A stretch of 64,000 nucleotides of DNA from Sphingomonas sp. (GTDB lineage Bacteria > Pseudomonadota > Alphaproteobacteria > Sphingomonadales > Sphingomonadaceae): the NCBI RefSeq assembly GCF_030145815.1, contig NZ_JAIXHL010000010.1:62001-126000 (forward strand), in the 5' to 3' direction. Below the pieces are notes generated by a model that saw nothing but the letters and a program-made list of their open reading frames with translations, made no database searches and was not told the origin of the DNA. The position numbers were made by a program, and so were the translations under genes. Positions 51,285 through 60,501 of the stretch are shown piece by piece; positions within the stretch are counted from its first letter, which is position 1, and each line of letters opens with the position of its first letter.

Positions 51285-52958
51285 ATGACTGAAGACATGG
51301 GCGGCCATCGATTCGACCGCATCCGTCCGGCCTCTGAGGTCAGCGACGCGGCGAGTCCCGCAGCGGCCCATGGCATCGGCGTCGTCTCGGCAATCGGCGG
51401 CGCATCGAGCGAAGTGGTGTTCGACCGCGCCGCACTCGAACCGCTTGCCACCAGCGCCGATCCGGCGGTCGCCGGGGCCGGTACCGTCGGCAGCCAGATC
51501 AAATTGCGCGCGGGCAGCAGCTGGCTGATCGCCAATATCCGCGCACTGCGACTCGACGAACGCAGCGGCGCAGTCGTTGCGCAGGTCGATTTCCTGGGCG
51601 AGGGCGACGAGGAAAAGCTGACCGGCAAGCTCTACAGCTTCCGGCGCGGCGTCACCCGCTACCCGGTTCCCGGCACGCCGGTCTTCCCGGTCTCGACCGC
51701 CGACTTGAAGCAGATCTACGCCGCCGACGACCGCGCGCATATCGAGGTCGGCAATGTCTATCCGACCAAGGATATCCGTGCCGCGCTCTATATCGATTCG
51801 ATGCTGGGCAAGCATTTCGCGCTGCTGGGTTCGACCGGTACCGGCAAATCGACCGCCGCCGCGCTGATCCTCCACCGCATCTGCGAGCTCGCGCCGCAGG
51901 GCCATGTCGTGATGATCGATCCCCACGGCGAATATTCAGCGGCGTTCAAGACCAACGGCGCGCTGTTCGATGTGTCGAACCTCGCCATGCCGTACTGGCT
52001 GATGAACTTCGAGGAACATTGCGAAGTGTTCCTGACCACCGACGGGTCGGACCGTCAGGTCGACGCCGACATCCTCGCGCGCTGCATCCTGATGGCCAAG
52101 CAGAAGAACCGGCTCGCCGCCGAGTTCGGCAAGCTGACCGTCGACGCGCCGATCCCGTATCTGCTGTCGGACCTCACCCAGATCATCCAGCTCGAAATGG
52201 GCAAGATGGACAAGGCGACCGACACCGCCCCCTATCTGCGGCTCAAGGGCAAGATCGACGAGATCAAGGCCGACCCGCGCTATACCTTCATGTTCAGCGG
52301 CATGCTCGTGTCGGACACGATGGCGAGCTTCATTGCCCGCATCTTCCGCCTGCCCGGCGACGGCAAGCCGATCTCGATCATCGACGTGTCGGGCGTGCCG
52401 AGCGAGATCACCAGCGTCGTCGTCGCAGTGCTCAGCCGGATGGTGTTCGACTATGCCATCTGGTCGCGCGGCGAGGCACAGCGCCCGATCCTGCTCGTGT
52501 GCGAAGAGGCGCACCGCTACGTGCCGAACGAGCGCAACGCCGACGGATCATCGGTCGGCCGCATCCTCAGCCGCATCGCCAAGGAAGGGCGTAAGTACGG
52601 CGTCTCGCTCGGCCTGATCACCCAGCGCCCCTCGGATCTGGCCGAAGGCGTGCTGTCGCAGTGCGGCACGATCATCTCGATGCGCCTCAACAACGACCGC
52701 GACCAGGCGTTCGTGCGCGCCGCGATGCCCGAAGGCGCGCGCGGCTTCCTCGACGCCATCCCCGCGCTGCGCAACCGCGAGTGCATCATGGTCGGCGAAG
52801 GCGTCGCCACCCCGGTCCGCGTCGCGTTCGACGCGCTGGAGGAAAACAAGCGCCCGGCATCGGGCGACCCGCTCTTCTCCGAACTGTGGCGGCATATGGG
52901 TGGGGAAGACCAGATCCTCGACCGCACGATCCGCCGCTGGCGCGCGCAGGGGCGGTAA
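51285..52958 (+). CDS. HerA-type ATPase (DUF87)
   Basis: A 557-residue hexameric FtsK/HerA ATPase. N-terminal HAS-barrel region (about 25-120), then Walker A GSTGTGKST, Walker B LLVCEEAH, sensor/arginine region SRIAKEGRKYGVSLGLITQRPSDL. Translocates on DNA; archaeal relatives partner with NurA nuclease, but none is adjacent. The start at 51285 (MTEDMGG) is chosen; GTG 51282 is possible. Confidence 0.93.
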   Translation: MTEDMGGHRFDRIRPASEVSDAASPAAAHGIGVVSAIGGASSEVVFDRAALEPLATSADPAVAGAGTVGSQIKLRAGSSWLIANIRALRLDERSGAVVAQVDFLGEGDEEKLTGKLYSFRRGVTRYPVPGTPVFPVSTADLKQIYAADDRAHIEVGNVYPTKDIRAALYIDSMLGKHFALLGSTGTGKSTAAALILHRICELAPQGHVVMIDPHGEYSAAFKTNGALFDVSNLAMPYWLMNFEEHCEVFLTTDGSDRQVDADILARCILMAKQKNRLAAEFGKLTVDAPIPYLLSDLTQIIQLEMGKMDKATDTAPYLRLKGKIDEIKADPRYTFMFSGMLVSDTMASFIARIFRLPGDGKPISIIDVSGVPSEITSVVVAVLSRMVFDYAIWSRGEAQRPILLVCEEAHRYVPNERNADGSSVGRILSRIAKEGRKYGVSLGLITQRPSDLAEGVLSQCGTIISMRLNNDRDQAFVRAAMPEGARGFLDAIPALRNRECIMVGEGVATPVRVAFDALEENKRPASGDPLFSELWRHMGGEDQILDRTIRRWRAQGR

Positions 52959-52969
52959 AAGCCCCCATC

Positions 52970-53074
52970 GTCACCCCCGCGAAAGCGGGGGCCCATCTCC
53001 CGGACTGTCCAGGATTTGCGCCGGCGCGTTTGCCGATCGTGCAGGAGATGGGCCCCCGCTTTCGCGGGGGTGAC
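52970..53074. repeat. Palindromic repeat family B (31-bp perfect inverted repeat)
   Basis: Arms 52970-53000 and 53044-53074 are perfect complements; each arm itself holds a smaller hairpin (CCCCCGC-GAAA-GCGGGGG type). The 43-base spacer is not conserved-looking. Sits right after herA, before the convergent LamG gene, and may stop transcription from both sides. This type of repeat is widespread in sphingomonad genomes. Confidence 0.9.
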
Positions 53075-53083
53075 AGTCTGGGA

Positions 53084-53770
53084 TCAGCGCGGAATTTTCA
53101 GCACATAACGCTCCGGCGCCAGCGCCTCACCGCGCGTAAACGCCGCTGCGCGCACCGCACCCTTGAACGGGCTTACCGCGTTCATCCGCATCCCCACCGA
53201 CGCCACACCCGGCGCCTGCGGCACAAAGGCCAGCTCGGCCCGCGCCTGCTCCACTCCGTTGACGAAGGCGCGATAGACCCGCCCGTCATAGCTTTGCGCG
53301 ACATGGTGCCAGCGCCCGACCGGCCAGCGCTTGGCCGCATCGATCAGCGGCGCGCGATAGCCGGGGCCGAGCAGGAAGGTGTCGAGCCACCATTCGCTGC
53401 CCTCGGTCCGGATTTCGAACAGCATCCGCTGCCCATCCTTCGCGGTCGCGGCCGACCCATCGCCGCTCTCCAGATGGAACCAGCGCTGCTCGAACGTGCC
53501 GCCATCGGGACGGAACAGTGCCTCGAACGTGAAACGCGGCGTGCCGGCGAGCGGATGGCGCGGGATCAGCAGCTGATCGCGCACCCCGTCGAACAGCATG
53601 GCCTTGCCCAGCGGACTGTCGATCAGCTGCGGCGCGCCGATCACCCGCGGGGTCAGCCCGCCGATGCGCTTGAGCGAATCGAATTTCCAGAGTTCCGCGC
53701 GACGCTTGGCGACTGCAGGCGCAGCACACGCAAACGCCGCTCCGGCGATCAGCGTGCGACGACCGATCAC
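53084..53770 (-). CDS. Secreted LamG-like (concanavalin-type) protein
   Basis: A 228-residue exported protein. Signal MIGRRTLIAGAAFACAAPAVA, then a jelly-roll domain: AMLFDGVRDQLLIPRHP, FTFEALFRPDGG, GRWHHVAQSYDGRVYRAFVNGVEQ, typical of LamG/laminin G carbohydrate-binding folds. No catalytic residues recognised. It overlaps the M23 gene by 4 bp, so both are on one message. Confidence 0.85.
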   Translation of the reverse strand: MIGRRTLIAGAAFACAAPAVAKRRAELWKFDSLKRIGGLTPRVIGAPQLIDSPLGKAMLFDGVRDQLLIPRHPLAGTPRFTFEALFRPDGGTFEQRWFHLESGDGSAATAKDGQRMLFEIRTEGSEWWLDTFLLGPGYRAPLIDAAKRWPVGRWHHVAQSYDGRVYRAFVNGVEQARAELAFVPQAPGVASVGMRMNAVSPFKGAVRAAAFTRGEALAPERYVLKIPR

Positions 53771-55272
53771 TCGGCGGCGTCGGTCTGGGCAGGCTTGTTC
53801 CGCGTGCCGCCGACCGGCACCGCGAGCAGCTGCGCCAGCTTCGACTTGAACGCGCGCAGATCGTTCCCGCCCAGCTGCTGGACCACCGAGAAGCTGACCG
53901 AGCGCGGGTTGATCGCCACGCCGTTGCGATAGAGTTCGTAGTGCAGATGCGGCCCGGTCGAGATGCCGGTCGAACCAACATAGCCGATCACCTGACCCCG
54001 GCTGACCCGCTGTCCACCGCGCACCGCGATCCGGCTCATATGGCCATAGCCGGTGCCCATGCCGCCGCTGTGATTGAGTCGCACGAAATTGCCATAGCCA
54101 CCATTGCGCCCGGCAAAGGCGACCACGCCGTCATTGGCCGCGCGGATCGGCGCGCCATAGGGGGCAGCGATGTCCATGCCCTTGTGCATCCGGCTGAAGC
54201 CCAGCACCGGGTGACGCCGCAAGCCAAAGCCCGAGCTGATCCGCCCCGACGTGGGCATCGCCATTGTGCCCTTGCGTTCGCCCGTGCCGCGCCCGTCGAA
54301 CCAGCTGACCTTGCCGCCGTCTTCCCAGCGGACCAGCTGGACCTTGCCCGCGCCGCCGCCGTTCAGCCCTGCGTAGAGCAGGTTGCCGAGCTGCACCTCG
54401 CCAGTCGCGGCGCGCGCCTGTTCGACGATGATGTCGAATTCCGCGTCGGCCCCGACCCGGCCAATCGGCGTGCGGGTGGCGATCGACCGGATATAGGCTT
54501 CCACCGCGCGCGACGGCGCACCGGCGGCGCGCGCCGAGCGGTACAGGCTCTCCCCCACCCGGCCACGGATGCGCAGCGGGGTGTGATCGACCGCGATCGG
54601 AATTTCGTTGAGCGCCAGGCCGGTGGGCGTGCGCACCAGTTCGAGGCTGAGGTCGAAGCGCGCCCGGAACGCCAACTTCTCCAGCGGGCGCGGCGCGGAC
54701 TTGTCGACCCGGCGGCCGAGCGTCAGGTCGAGCTGCGTCCCCGATTTGAGGTCGCCCAGCGCCATCGCGCCGCCGACCAGATTGGCGGCAGTGGCGGCTT
54801 CGCTCGTGGCGACTCCGGCCCGCGCCAGTGCTGCCTGCAATCCGCCGCCCGATCCCAATGTCACGCTATGCTGGATGATCGGCCGCTCCGGCGTATCGGT
54901 CAGCGGCGTGACCAGCCGGTTGGCGGCCAGCTTCGTCCCGGTCACGCCACCCTTGTCCAGCGGCGCGATCGACTGCGCGCGCATCAGATCGGCGCTGGCG
55001 GCATGGGCCGAAGGGACGCTGCCAAAGATCGGACGTTCGAAGCCGGGCGACAGCAGATAGACGAAGGCGCACAGCCCGGCGCAGGTCGCGGCGCCGCGAA
55101 ACCATTCCGGGCTGCCGATACGGGAGCCGAGGTCGGGGACCAGTTCGAAATCGGGATAGCGTTCGCGAAACCGCTCGATCATGCCGGGCTTGCGCACATC
55201 GACGCCGCGCCCGAACGACAGCGCAGCAGCACCACCCGATTGATCCGAACCCTGATCGCTGCGCAGAAACAA
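53767..55272 (-). CDS. M23-family metallopeptidase (cell-wall endopeptidase)
   Basis: A 501-residue periplasmic peptidoglycan endopeptidase. One N-terminal transmembrane segment (ATCAGLCAFVYLLSPGF, about 57-75), a long middle with LysM-like/OapA-like beta units, and a C-terminal M23 domain with H-x3-D (HKGMDIAAPYGAP), GYGHMSRIAV and H-x-H (GPHLHYELYRNG). Start at 55272 (MFLRSDQG) is the annotated form in relatives. It is divergent from the helicase gene (55504). Confidence 0.92.
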   Translation of the reverse strand: MFLRSDQGSDQSGGAAALSFGRGVDVRKPGMIERFRERYPDFELVPDLGSRIGSPEWFRGAATCAGLCAFVYLLSPGFERPIFGSVPSAHAASADLMRAQSIAPLDKGGVTGTKLAANRLVTPLTDTPERPIIQHSVTLGSGGGLQAALARAGVATSEAATAANLVGGAMALGDLKSGTQLDLTLGRRVDKSAPRPLEKLAFRARFDLSLELVRTPTGLALNEIPIAVDHTPLRIRGRVGESLYRSARAAGAPSRAVEAYIRSIATRTPIGRVGADAEFDIIVEQARAATGEVQLGNLLYAGLNGGGAGKVQLVRWEDGGKVSWFDGRGTGERKGTMAMPTSGRISSGFGLRRHPVLGFSRMHKGMDIAAPYGAPIRAANDGVVAFAGRNGGYGNFVRLNHSGGMGTGYGHMSRIAVRGGQRVSRGQVIGYVGSTGISTGPHLHYELYRNGVAINPRSVSFSVVQQLGGNDLRAFKSKLAQLLAVPVGGTRNKPAQTDAAE

Positions 55273-55503
55273 GGCGCGCTGCCCCCACTCACAATCGTTT
55301 GAACGAAGTGCCGTTCCCCCGGCGTCGGCCCGAACGGTTGTGGATAGTATATGCTAATGTCAAATTAAGCAGGCGCGGGTCGCCCGCTTCTTGCGGCGAG
55401 TCGTGCCGGTGCGGGGATGGGGCGTGTTGTTAACCGAAATTGCTAGGGAAACCCCCGCGCGGTGCCTTGCGCCGCGCTCGACTCGGGGCAATCTTGTCCG
55501 GTG
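55273..55503. other. Divergent intergenic region (M23 peptidase / helicase)
   Basis: Promoters for both genes are expected here. No repeat, small ORF with support or regulator site was recognised. The AT-richer TATGCTAATGTCAAATTAAG (55349-55368) could contain a minus-strand promoter. Confidence 0.35.
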
Positions 55504-57978
55504 ATGGCGCGTTCCCCGAACAGCCCGGTCACTGCGGTGCTCGGCCCGACCAATACCGGCAAGACGCATCTCGCGATCGAGCGGATGGCGGCGCATTCCA
55601 GCGGCATCATCGGCTTCCCGCTGCGCCTGCTGGCGCGCGAAGTCTATGACCGCATGGTCGCGCTCAAGGGGCCGAAGGAAGTGGCGCTGGTCACCGGTGA
55701 GGAACGCATCGTCCCGCCCGGCGCGCGCTGGTTCCTGTGCACCGCCGAATCGATGCCGCTCGACCGCGAAGTCTCCTTCGTCGCGCTCGACGAGGGGCAA
55801 TTGGGCGCGGACCCGGAGCGCGGCCATGTCTTCACCGACCGCATCCTGCGCGCGCGCGGTCGCGACGAAACGATGATCCTGGGGTCGGACAGCCTGCGCC
55901 CGGTGCTGCGCAAGCTGGTTCCGGACGCGGAGATCATCACCCGCCCGCGCTTCTCGACGCTGTCCTATGCCGGCGCCAAGAAGCTCTCGCGCCTGCCCAA
56001 ACGCTCCGCCATCGTCGCGTTCAGCGCGGAGGAAGTCTATGCCGTCGCCGAAACGCTGCGGCGGTTGCGCGGGGGCGCGGCGGTGGTGATGGGCGCGCTC
56101 AGCCCCCGCACCCGCAACGCGCAGGTCGCGATGTTCCAGGCGGGTGAGGTCGATTATCTCGTCGCCACCGACGCGATCGGCATGGGCCTCAACCTCGACG
56201 TCCATCACGTCGCCTTTGCCAGCCTCAACAAGTTCGACGGCCGCCGTCAGCGCCGCCTGACCATTGCCGAAATGGCGCAGATCGCCGGGCGCGCGGGCCG
56301 CCACCAGCGTGACGGCACCTTCGGCGCGCTGGTCGAAGAAGGCCCCGGCGCGTTCACGCCCGAGGAAATCGCCGCGATCGAGGGGCATCGCGTCCCCCCG
56401 CTCGACCATCTCTACTGGCGCGAGGGCGAGCCGGACCTCAGCAGCATCGCCGCGCTGATCGCGAGCCTGGAGGCCAAGCCCGACCTGCCCATGCTGCGCG
56501 CCGCGCCCGAGGCAACCGACCTGATGGTGCTCAAGCGCCTCGCCGACGAGGATTGGGTGCGCGACCGCGTCCGCACGCCGCGTGCCGTTGCGCGGCTGTG
56601 GGCAGCGTGCGGCCTGCCCGATTTCCGCAAGCTGGGCCTCGACCCGCATGCACGCTTCGCGTCGCGCGTGTTCCGCCATCTGAGCGAGGGGCGCGGCCAT
56701 ATCCCGCATATCTGGTTCGCGGACGAAATCGCCCGGCTCGACCGCGTCGATGGTGATGTCGAAAGCATCGCCGGGCGCATCGCCGCCGCGCGCAGCTGGG
56801 CCTATATCGCGCACCGCGCCGACTGGCTGGAGGACCCGGCGCATTGGGCCGACCGCACCCGCGCGCTGGAGGAGAAATTGTCCGACGCGCTCCACGCCAG
56901 CCTCACCCAGCGCTTCGTCGACAAGCGCACCACGGTGCTGCTGCGCCAGATCGGTGCGGACGCCTCGCACCTTCCCGTGGTGATCGGGGCCGAAGGCGAG
57001 GTGACGGTCGAGGATCATGTGCTTGGCCAGCTCAACGGTTTTCACTTCGCGGTATCGCCCGATGCGCGCGCCGCGGACAAGCGGATGCTGCTCGCCGCCG
57101 CCGAAAAGGGCCTCGCCCCCGAACTGCGCCGCCGCGCCGCCGCGCTCGCCGATGCGCCGGACGACGCACTCTCGCGGGTCGGCGACGAACTCCACTGGCA
57201 GGGCGTCCGCGTCGCCCATCTCGACTCCACCGCCAATCCGCTGCGTCCCGCGATCCGGCTGTGCCGCACGCTCGACGTGCTGGATGTGCGTGAAAAGGCT
57301 GCCGCGCAGGCACGGGCTGCCGCCTGGCTCGACGCGCGGATCGCCGCCGACCTGCCTGATCTCGCCAAGCTCGACGCGCTCAGCCGCGATGCTGCTGCGG
57401 GCAGCCGGGTGCGCGCGCTCGCCGGATTGCTCGTCCAGGCCGGCGGGCTGATGCCGCGCCGTGCTGCCGGGGCATTGGTCGAGGCGCTCGATGCCGATGA
57501 TCGCAAGCGGCTGCGCAAGGCGGGGCTGGTGATCGGTACGCTCGACCTGTTCATGCCCGGCCTGCTCAAACCCCGCGCCGCAGCCGCGCGCCGTGCGCTG
57601 CTGAACCTTGGCGATGGACCGACAGATGGCGCCAGCGTCCTCGCCCGCACCGCACCCGGCGCAGCGCTCGACCATGGCTATCGCCCGCTGGGGCAACAGG
57701 CGGTGCGCATCGACCTGGCCGAACGGATCGCCCGCGCGGCGCATGACTCCAGAAAGGGCCGCGCGCCCTTCGCGCCAGACCCTGCGCTGGCCACATCGAT
57801 GGGCCTGACCTCCGACACGCTGGCGCGGCTGATGGCGCAGCTCGGCTTTCAGGCGCTACGCGGACGCGAAGGCCAGCCGCAGCGCTGGGTGTGGAAGGGG
57901 CTGACCCCGCTCGCCAAGCCCAAACCGGCCCCGCGCGACAACGCCTTTGCTGCGCTTGCGGACCTGATCGATGGCTGA
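55504..57978 (+). CDS. SUV3-type ATP-dependent RNA/DNA helicase
   Basis: A large helicase of 824 residues, of the alphaproteobacterial relative of mitochondrial SUV3. Walker A GPTNTGKTHLAIERM, motif II DEGQL, SAT-like DSLRPVL, motif VI QIAGRAGRHQRDG, then a C-terminal helical and Zn-free extension. In mitochondria SUV3 works with PNPase in RNA decay. The start at 55504 gives the canonical VTAVLGPTNTG opening. Overlaps the S4-domain gene by 8 bases. Confidence 0.92.
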   Translation: MARSPNSPVTAVLGPTNTGKTHLAIERMAAHSSGIIGFPLRLLAREVYDRMVALKGPKEVALVTGEERIVPPGARWFLCTAESMPLDREVSFVALDEGQLGADPERGHVFTDRILRARGRDETMILGSDSLRPVLRKLVPDAEIITRPRFSTLSYAGAKKLSRLPKRSAIVAFSAEEVYAVAETLRRLRGGAAVVMGALSPRTRNAQVAMFQAGEVDYLVATDAIGMGLNLDVHHVAFASLNKFDGRRQRRLTIAEMAQIAGRAGRHQRDGTFGALVEEGPGAFTPEEIAAIEGHRVPPLDHLYWREGEPDLSSIAALIASLEAKPDLPMLRAAPEATDLMVLKRLADEDWVRDRVRTPRAVARLWAACGLPDFRKLGLDPHARFASRVFRHLSEGRGHIPHIWFADEIARLDRVDGDVESIAGRIAAARSWAYIAHRADWLEDPAHWADRTRALEEKLSDALHASLTQRFVDKRTTVLLRQIGADASHLPVVIGAEGEVTVEDHVLGQLNGFHFAVSPDARAADKRMLLAAAEKGLAPELRRRAAALADAPDDALSRVGDELHWQGVRVAHLDSTANPLRPAIRLCRTLDVLDVREKAAAQARAAAWLDARIAADLPDLAKLDALSRDAAAGSRVRALAGLLVQAGGLMPRRAAGALVEALDADDRKRLRKAGLVIGTLDLFMPGLLKPRAAAARRALLNLGDGPTDGASVLARTAPGAALDHGYRPLGQQAVRIDLAERIARAAHDSRKGRAPFAPDPALATSMGLTSDTLARLMAQLGFQALRGREGQPQRWVWKGLTPLAKPKPAPRDNAFAALADLIDG

Positions 57979-58258
57979 CGCGATGCGGCTCGACCGCTTC
58001 TTGTGGTGGTCGCGCATTTCCGCCTCGCGCAATTTTGCCCGCGCGCTCGCCGAATCCGGCCATTTGCGCATCGACGGACGGCGGGTCGAGCGGGGCCACC
58101 TTCCCGTGCGGCCCGGCAACATCCTCGCCTTCGTCACGCATGGCGGAAAGGTGCGCGTGGTGCGGATCGAAACACTGCCGCACCGGCGCGGTCCACCCGC
58201 CGAAGCGCGCGACTGCTACACCGAACTCACCGCGGGCGCGCCCGTCGCACAAGATTGA
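57971..58258 (+). CDS. S4-domain RNA-binding protein (Hsp15-like)
   Basis: A 95-residue protein with an S4 fold: MRLDRFLWWSRISASRNFARALAESGHLRIDGRRV, as in the heat-shock protein Hsp15 that rescues stalled 50S-tRNA complexes. The partner link to the SUV3-like helicase (8-base overlap) is common in alphaproteobacteria. The basic C-terminus ends TAGAPVAQD. Confidence 0.9.
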   Translation: MADAMRLDRFLWWSRISASRNFARALAESGHLRIDGRRVERGHLPVRPGNILAFVTHGGKVRVVRIETLPHRRGPPAEARDCYTELTAGAPVAQD

Positions 58259-58364
58259 GAACGTATCGCAGAAAGCGTGTCTTGATTGACCTGACGCAGC
58301 GGCTTGCATAGCAAAAGGCGATAGAACACCGCCCGGACGGGGCGTTTGAGGGGCCGAACCTGCC

Positions 58365-58706
58365 ATGACCTATGTCGTCACCGACGCCTGCATCCGCTGC
58401 AAATATATGGACTGCGTCGAGGTGTGCCCGGTCGACTGCTTCTATGAGGGCGAGAATATGCTCGTCATCAACCCGAGCGAGTGCATCGATTGCGGCGTGT
58501 GCGAGCCCGAATGCCCCGCCGAAGCGATCCTGCCCGACACCGAGAGCGGTCTGGAACAGTGGCTGGAACTCAACAACACCTTCTCCGCGCAATGGCCCAA
58601 CGTCACGCGCAAGGCCGACCAGACCCCGGCCGACGCCGACGAGCACAAGGGTGAAGAGGGGAAGTACGAGAAGTATTTCTCGCCCGAACCCGGCGCGGGC
58701 GACTGA
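58365..58706 (+). CDS. fdxA: Ferredoxin FdxA (7Fe/8Fe type)
   Basis: A 113-residue ferredoxin with two clusters of Cys: [17 protein letters not shown] and [12 protein letters not shown], giving a 3Fe-4S plus 4Fe-4S site, and the FdxA tail ([10 protein letters not shown]). Electron carrier in the cytosol. The fdxA-carD order is common in alphaproteobacteria; a Sel1 gene lies between here. Confidence 0.97.
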   Translation: MTYVVTDACIRCKYMDCVEVCPVDCFYEGENMLVINPSECIDCGVCEPECPAEAILPDTESGLEQWLELNNTFSAQWPNVTRKADQTPADADEHKGEEGKYEKYFSPEPGAGD

Positions 58707-58709
58707 TCT

Positions 58710-59588
58710 TCAATCGCCCTTTTCGAGCGACTTCACGATTTCCTGCCATTTCGCGCGCCGCGCGGGATCGGGGTCCTCGGCGGCAGCGATCCTGAGCCAT
58801 CCAACCCATTCCGGCACGCGTGCGCGGTTCACGACTTTGCCGTCCGGCGAAATCTCCTTGTAGATCGCCTGGGCGACGTGGATCGCCGCGTCTTTGCGCC
58901 CGCCGTCATAGGCAACGCGCCACCAGCGTTCTGCCGCAGCCCGGTCGAACGGCGTCCCGTCGCCATACCAGTGAATTTGCGCCACCAGAAACGCCGCATT
59001 CGCCTGTTTCTGTTCAGCCGCAGCGGTCAGCCAGCGTCGCGCCGCGACCACATCCTTGGGCACGATCTTACCTTCAAGCAGGAAGATGCCATAATCCGCC
59101 TGAGCATGCGCGTTTCCCGCCTCCGCCGCTTCGCGACACAGCGCCACGCCGCGCGGCGCATCGACGGGGCCGCCTTGCCCGGCAATCAGCAAATTGCCGA
59201 GCGCGCACTTGGCCTGAACCCAGCCAAGCTCCGCCGCCTGTGCGTACAGCACCCGACTGCGCGCCAGATCCTTGGGGCGCCCCTCGCCGCGCTCATGACA
59301 CAGCGCCAGATTGTGGGTTGCGTCGCCGCGCTTGCCCGCGCCGCGCTCGAACCAACCACAGGCTCGCGGCACATCGACGGGAAGCCCAAGTAGGCCGAAC
59401 ATCAGCGCTTCGCCTAGCAACTCCGCAGCGACGGCATCGGTGGCGGCGAGCGCCTCAAGCTCCCGGGCAAACGCGCTCGCCGACATCGATCCGCGTCGAT
59501 CGACCAACGCGCGAACCGCAGGCGTCATCGTGGCCTCGGCGGAAGCATCGGGCGACGGGATCGCAAGGAGGAGGAGCAGTGACAACAT
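58710..59588 (-). CDS. Sel1-repeat protein, exported
   Basis: A 292-residue exported protein (signal MLSLLLLLAIPSPDASA) with several Sel1/TPR-like helical repeats (for example GDATHNLALCHERGEGRPKDLARSRVLYAQAAELG and GNAHAQADYGIFLLEGK). Sel1 proteins scaffold protein complexes. It is encoded opposite the flanking fdxA and carD. Start 59588 begins the signal. Confidence 0.85.
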   Translation of the reverse strand: MLSLLLLLAIPSPDASAEATMTPAVRALVDRRGSMSASAFARELEALAATDAVAAELLGEALMFGLLGLPVDVPRACGWFERGAGKRGDATHNLALCHERGEGRPKDLARSRVLYAQAAELGWVQAKCALGNLLIAGQGGPVDAPRGVALCREAAEAGNAHAQADYGIFLLEGKIVPKDVVAARRWLTAAAEQKQANAAFLVAQIHWYGDGTPFDRAAAERWWRVAYDGGRKDAAIHVAQAIYKEISPDGKVVNRARVPEWVGWLRIAAAEDPDPARRAKWQEIVKSLEKGD

Positions 59589-59854
59589 GCACGAACTATG
59601 GTCGGATCGAACATGGCGCGCAATCAGCCTCACCCCGGACTGAGCGCAGACAATGGAGTCCAATCCCCACCAATTCCGGTGTGGTAATTTTATTGCATCT
59701 GTGTTAAACAGCGCGCCGAACGTGAGGAATCGCGTTTCGGTACTGGAGACCGTTGTTGATTTGCCCCGAACCGGCTTCACCCGCCCGGTAACCGCACCGG
59801 GCCTGTGGCGCAATCCCTTCAGGGGCGTGAGTTCAAAAGAAAGGCTTCCCGCAC

Positions 59855-60388
59855 ATGGCTGCCAAGGCGCTGTCCTTCGATGTCGGCGATTATGTCGTAT
59901 ACCCCAAGCACGGCGTTGGCCGTGTGATCGAACTCCAGAAGCAGGAAATCGCGGGCATGCAGCTTGAGCTGTACGTGCTCCGCTTCGAAAAAGAGAAGAT
60001 GACCCTCCGCGTTCCGACCAACAAGGCGGAAAGCGTCGGCATGCGCAAGCTGTCGAGCGACAAGACGCTGCGTGAGGCGCTCGACACGCTCAAGGGCAAG
60101 CCCAAGGTCAAGCGCACCATGTGGTCGCGCCGCGCGCAGGAATATGAAGCGAAGATCAACTCGGGCGACCTGGTGTCGATCGCCGAAGTGGTCCGCGACC
60201 TGTTCCGCGCCGACGACCAGCCCGAGCAGAGCTATTCCGAACGCCAGATCTTCGAAGCCGCCGCCTCGCGCCTCGCGCGTGAGCTCGCCGCGATGGAGCA
60301 GATCGACGAAAAGGCCGCGCTCGAAAAGCTGCTCGACATCCTCCGCGCCTCGGCCGCGATCTACAACAAGGACAAGGCGACCGCCTGA
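59855..60388 (+). CDS. carD: CarD/CdnL-family transcription regulator
   Basis: RNA-polymerase-binding protein of 177 residues that steadies open promoter complexes, often at rRNA promoters. N-terminal Tudor-like RID domain (FDVGDYVVYPKHGVGRVIELQ, VLRFEKEKMTLRVP) and a helical C-terminal DNA-binding region (SDKTLREALDTLKGKP, MWSRRAQEYEAKINSGD). It is followed by a terminator at 60418. Confidence 0.97.
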   Translation: MAAKALSFDVGDYVVYPKHGVGRVIELQKQEIAGMQLELYVLRFEKEKMTLRVPTNKAESVGMRKLSSDKTLREALDTLKGKPKVKRTMWSRRAQEYEAKINSGDLVSIAEVVRDLFRADDQPEQSYSERQIFEAAASRLARELAAMEQIDEKAALEKLLDILRASAAIYNKDKATA

Positions 60389-60417
60389 TTGGGTGATGCC
60401 GATCCGTTGACGACAAG

Positions 60418-60446
60418 GGCGGTCCTGCGGGGCCGCCCTTTTTGTT
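60418..60446 (+). terminator. Rho-independent terminator of carD
   Basis: GGGCGGTCC pairs with GGGCCGCCC around TGCGG with one mismatch, then TTTTTG. It lies about 30 bp after the carD stop. Confidence 0.88.
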
Positions 60447-60501
60447 TGCACCGTCTGTGCGCAGCGTGTATTATTGAAACAACACACATTGGAGAGAGCC
60501 G

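Noticed and set aside
51285..52958. HerA as part of an antiphage system
   Set aside because: No NurA, SIR2 or other defence partner adjacent, and composition is normal.
52970..53074. CRISPR-like repeat
   Set aside because: It is one inverted repeat with a single spacer and not a direct-repeat array; no cas genes.
55360..57744. 794-codon open frame opposite the helicase
   Set aside because: No recognisable domain, compositionally biased, fully antisense to a well-supported helicase.
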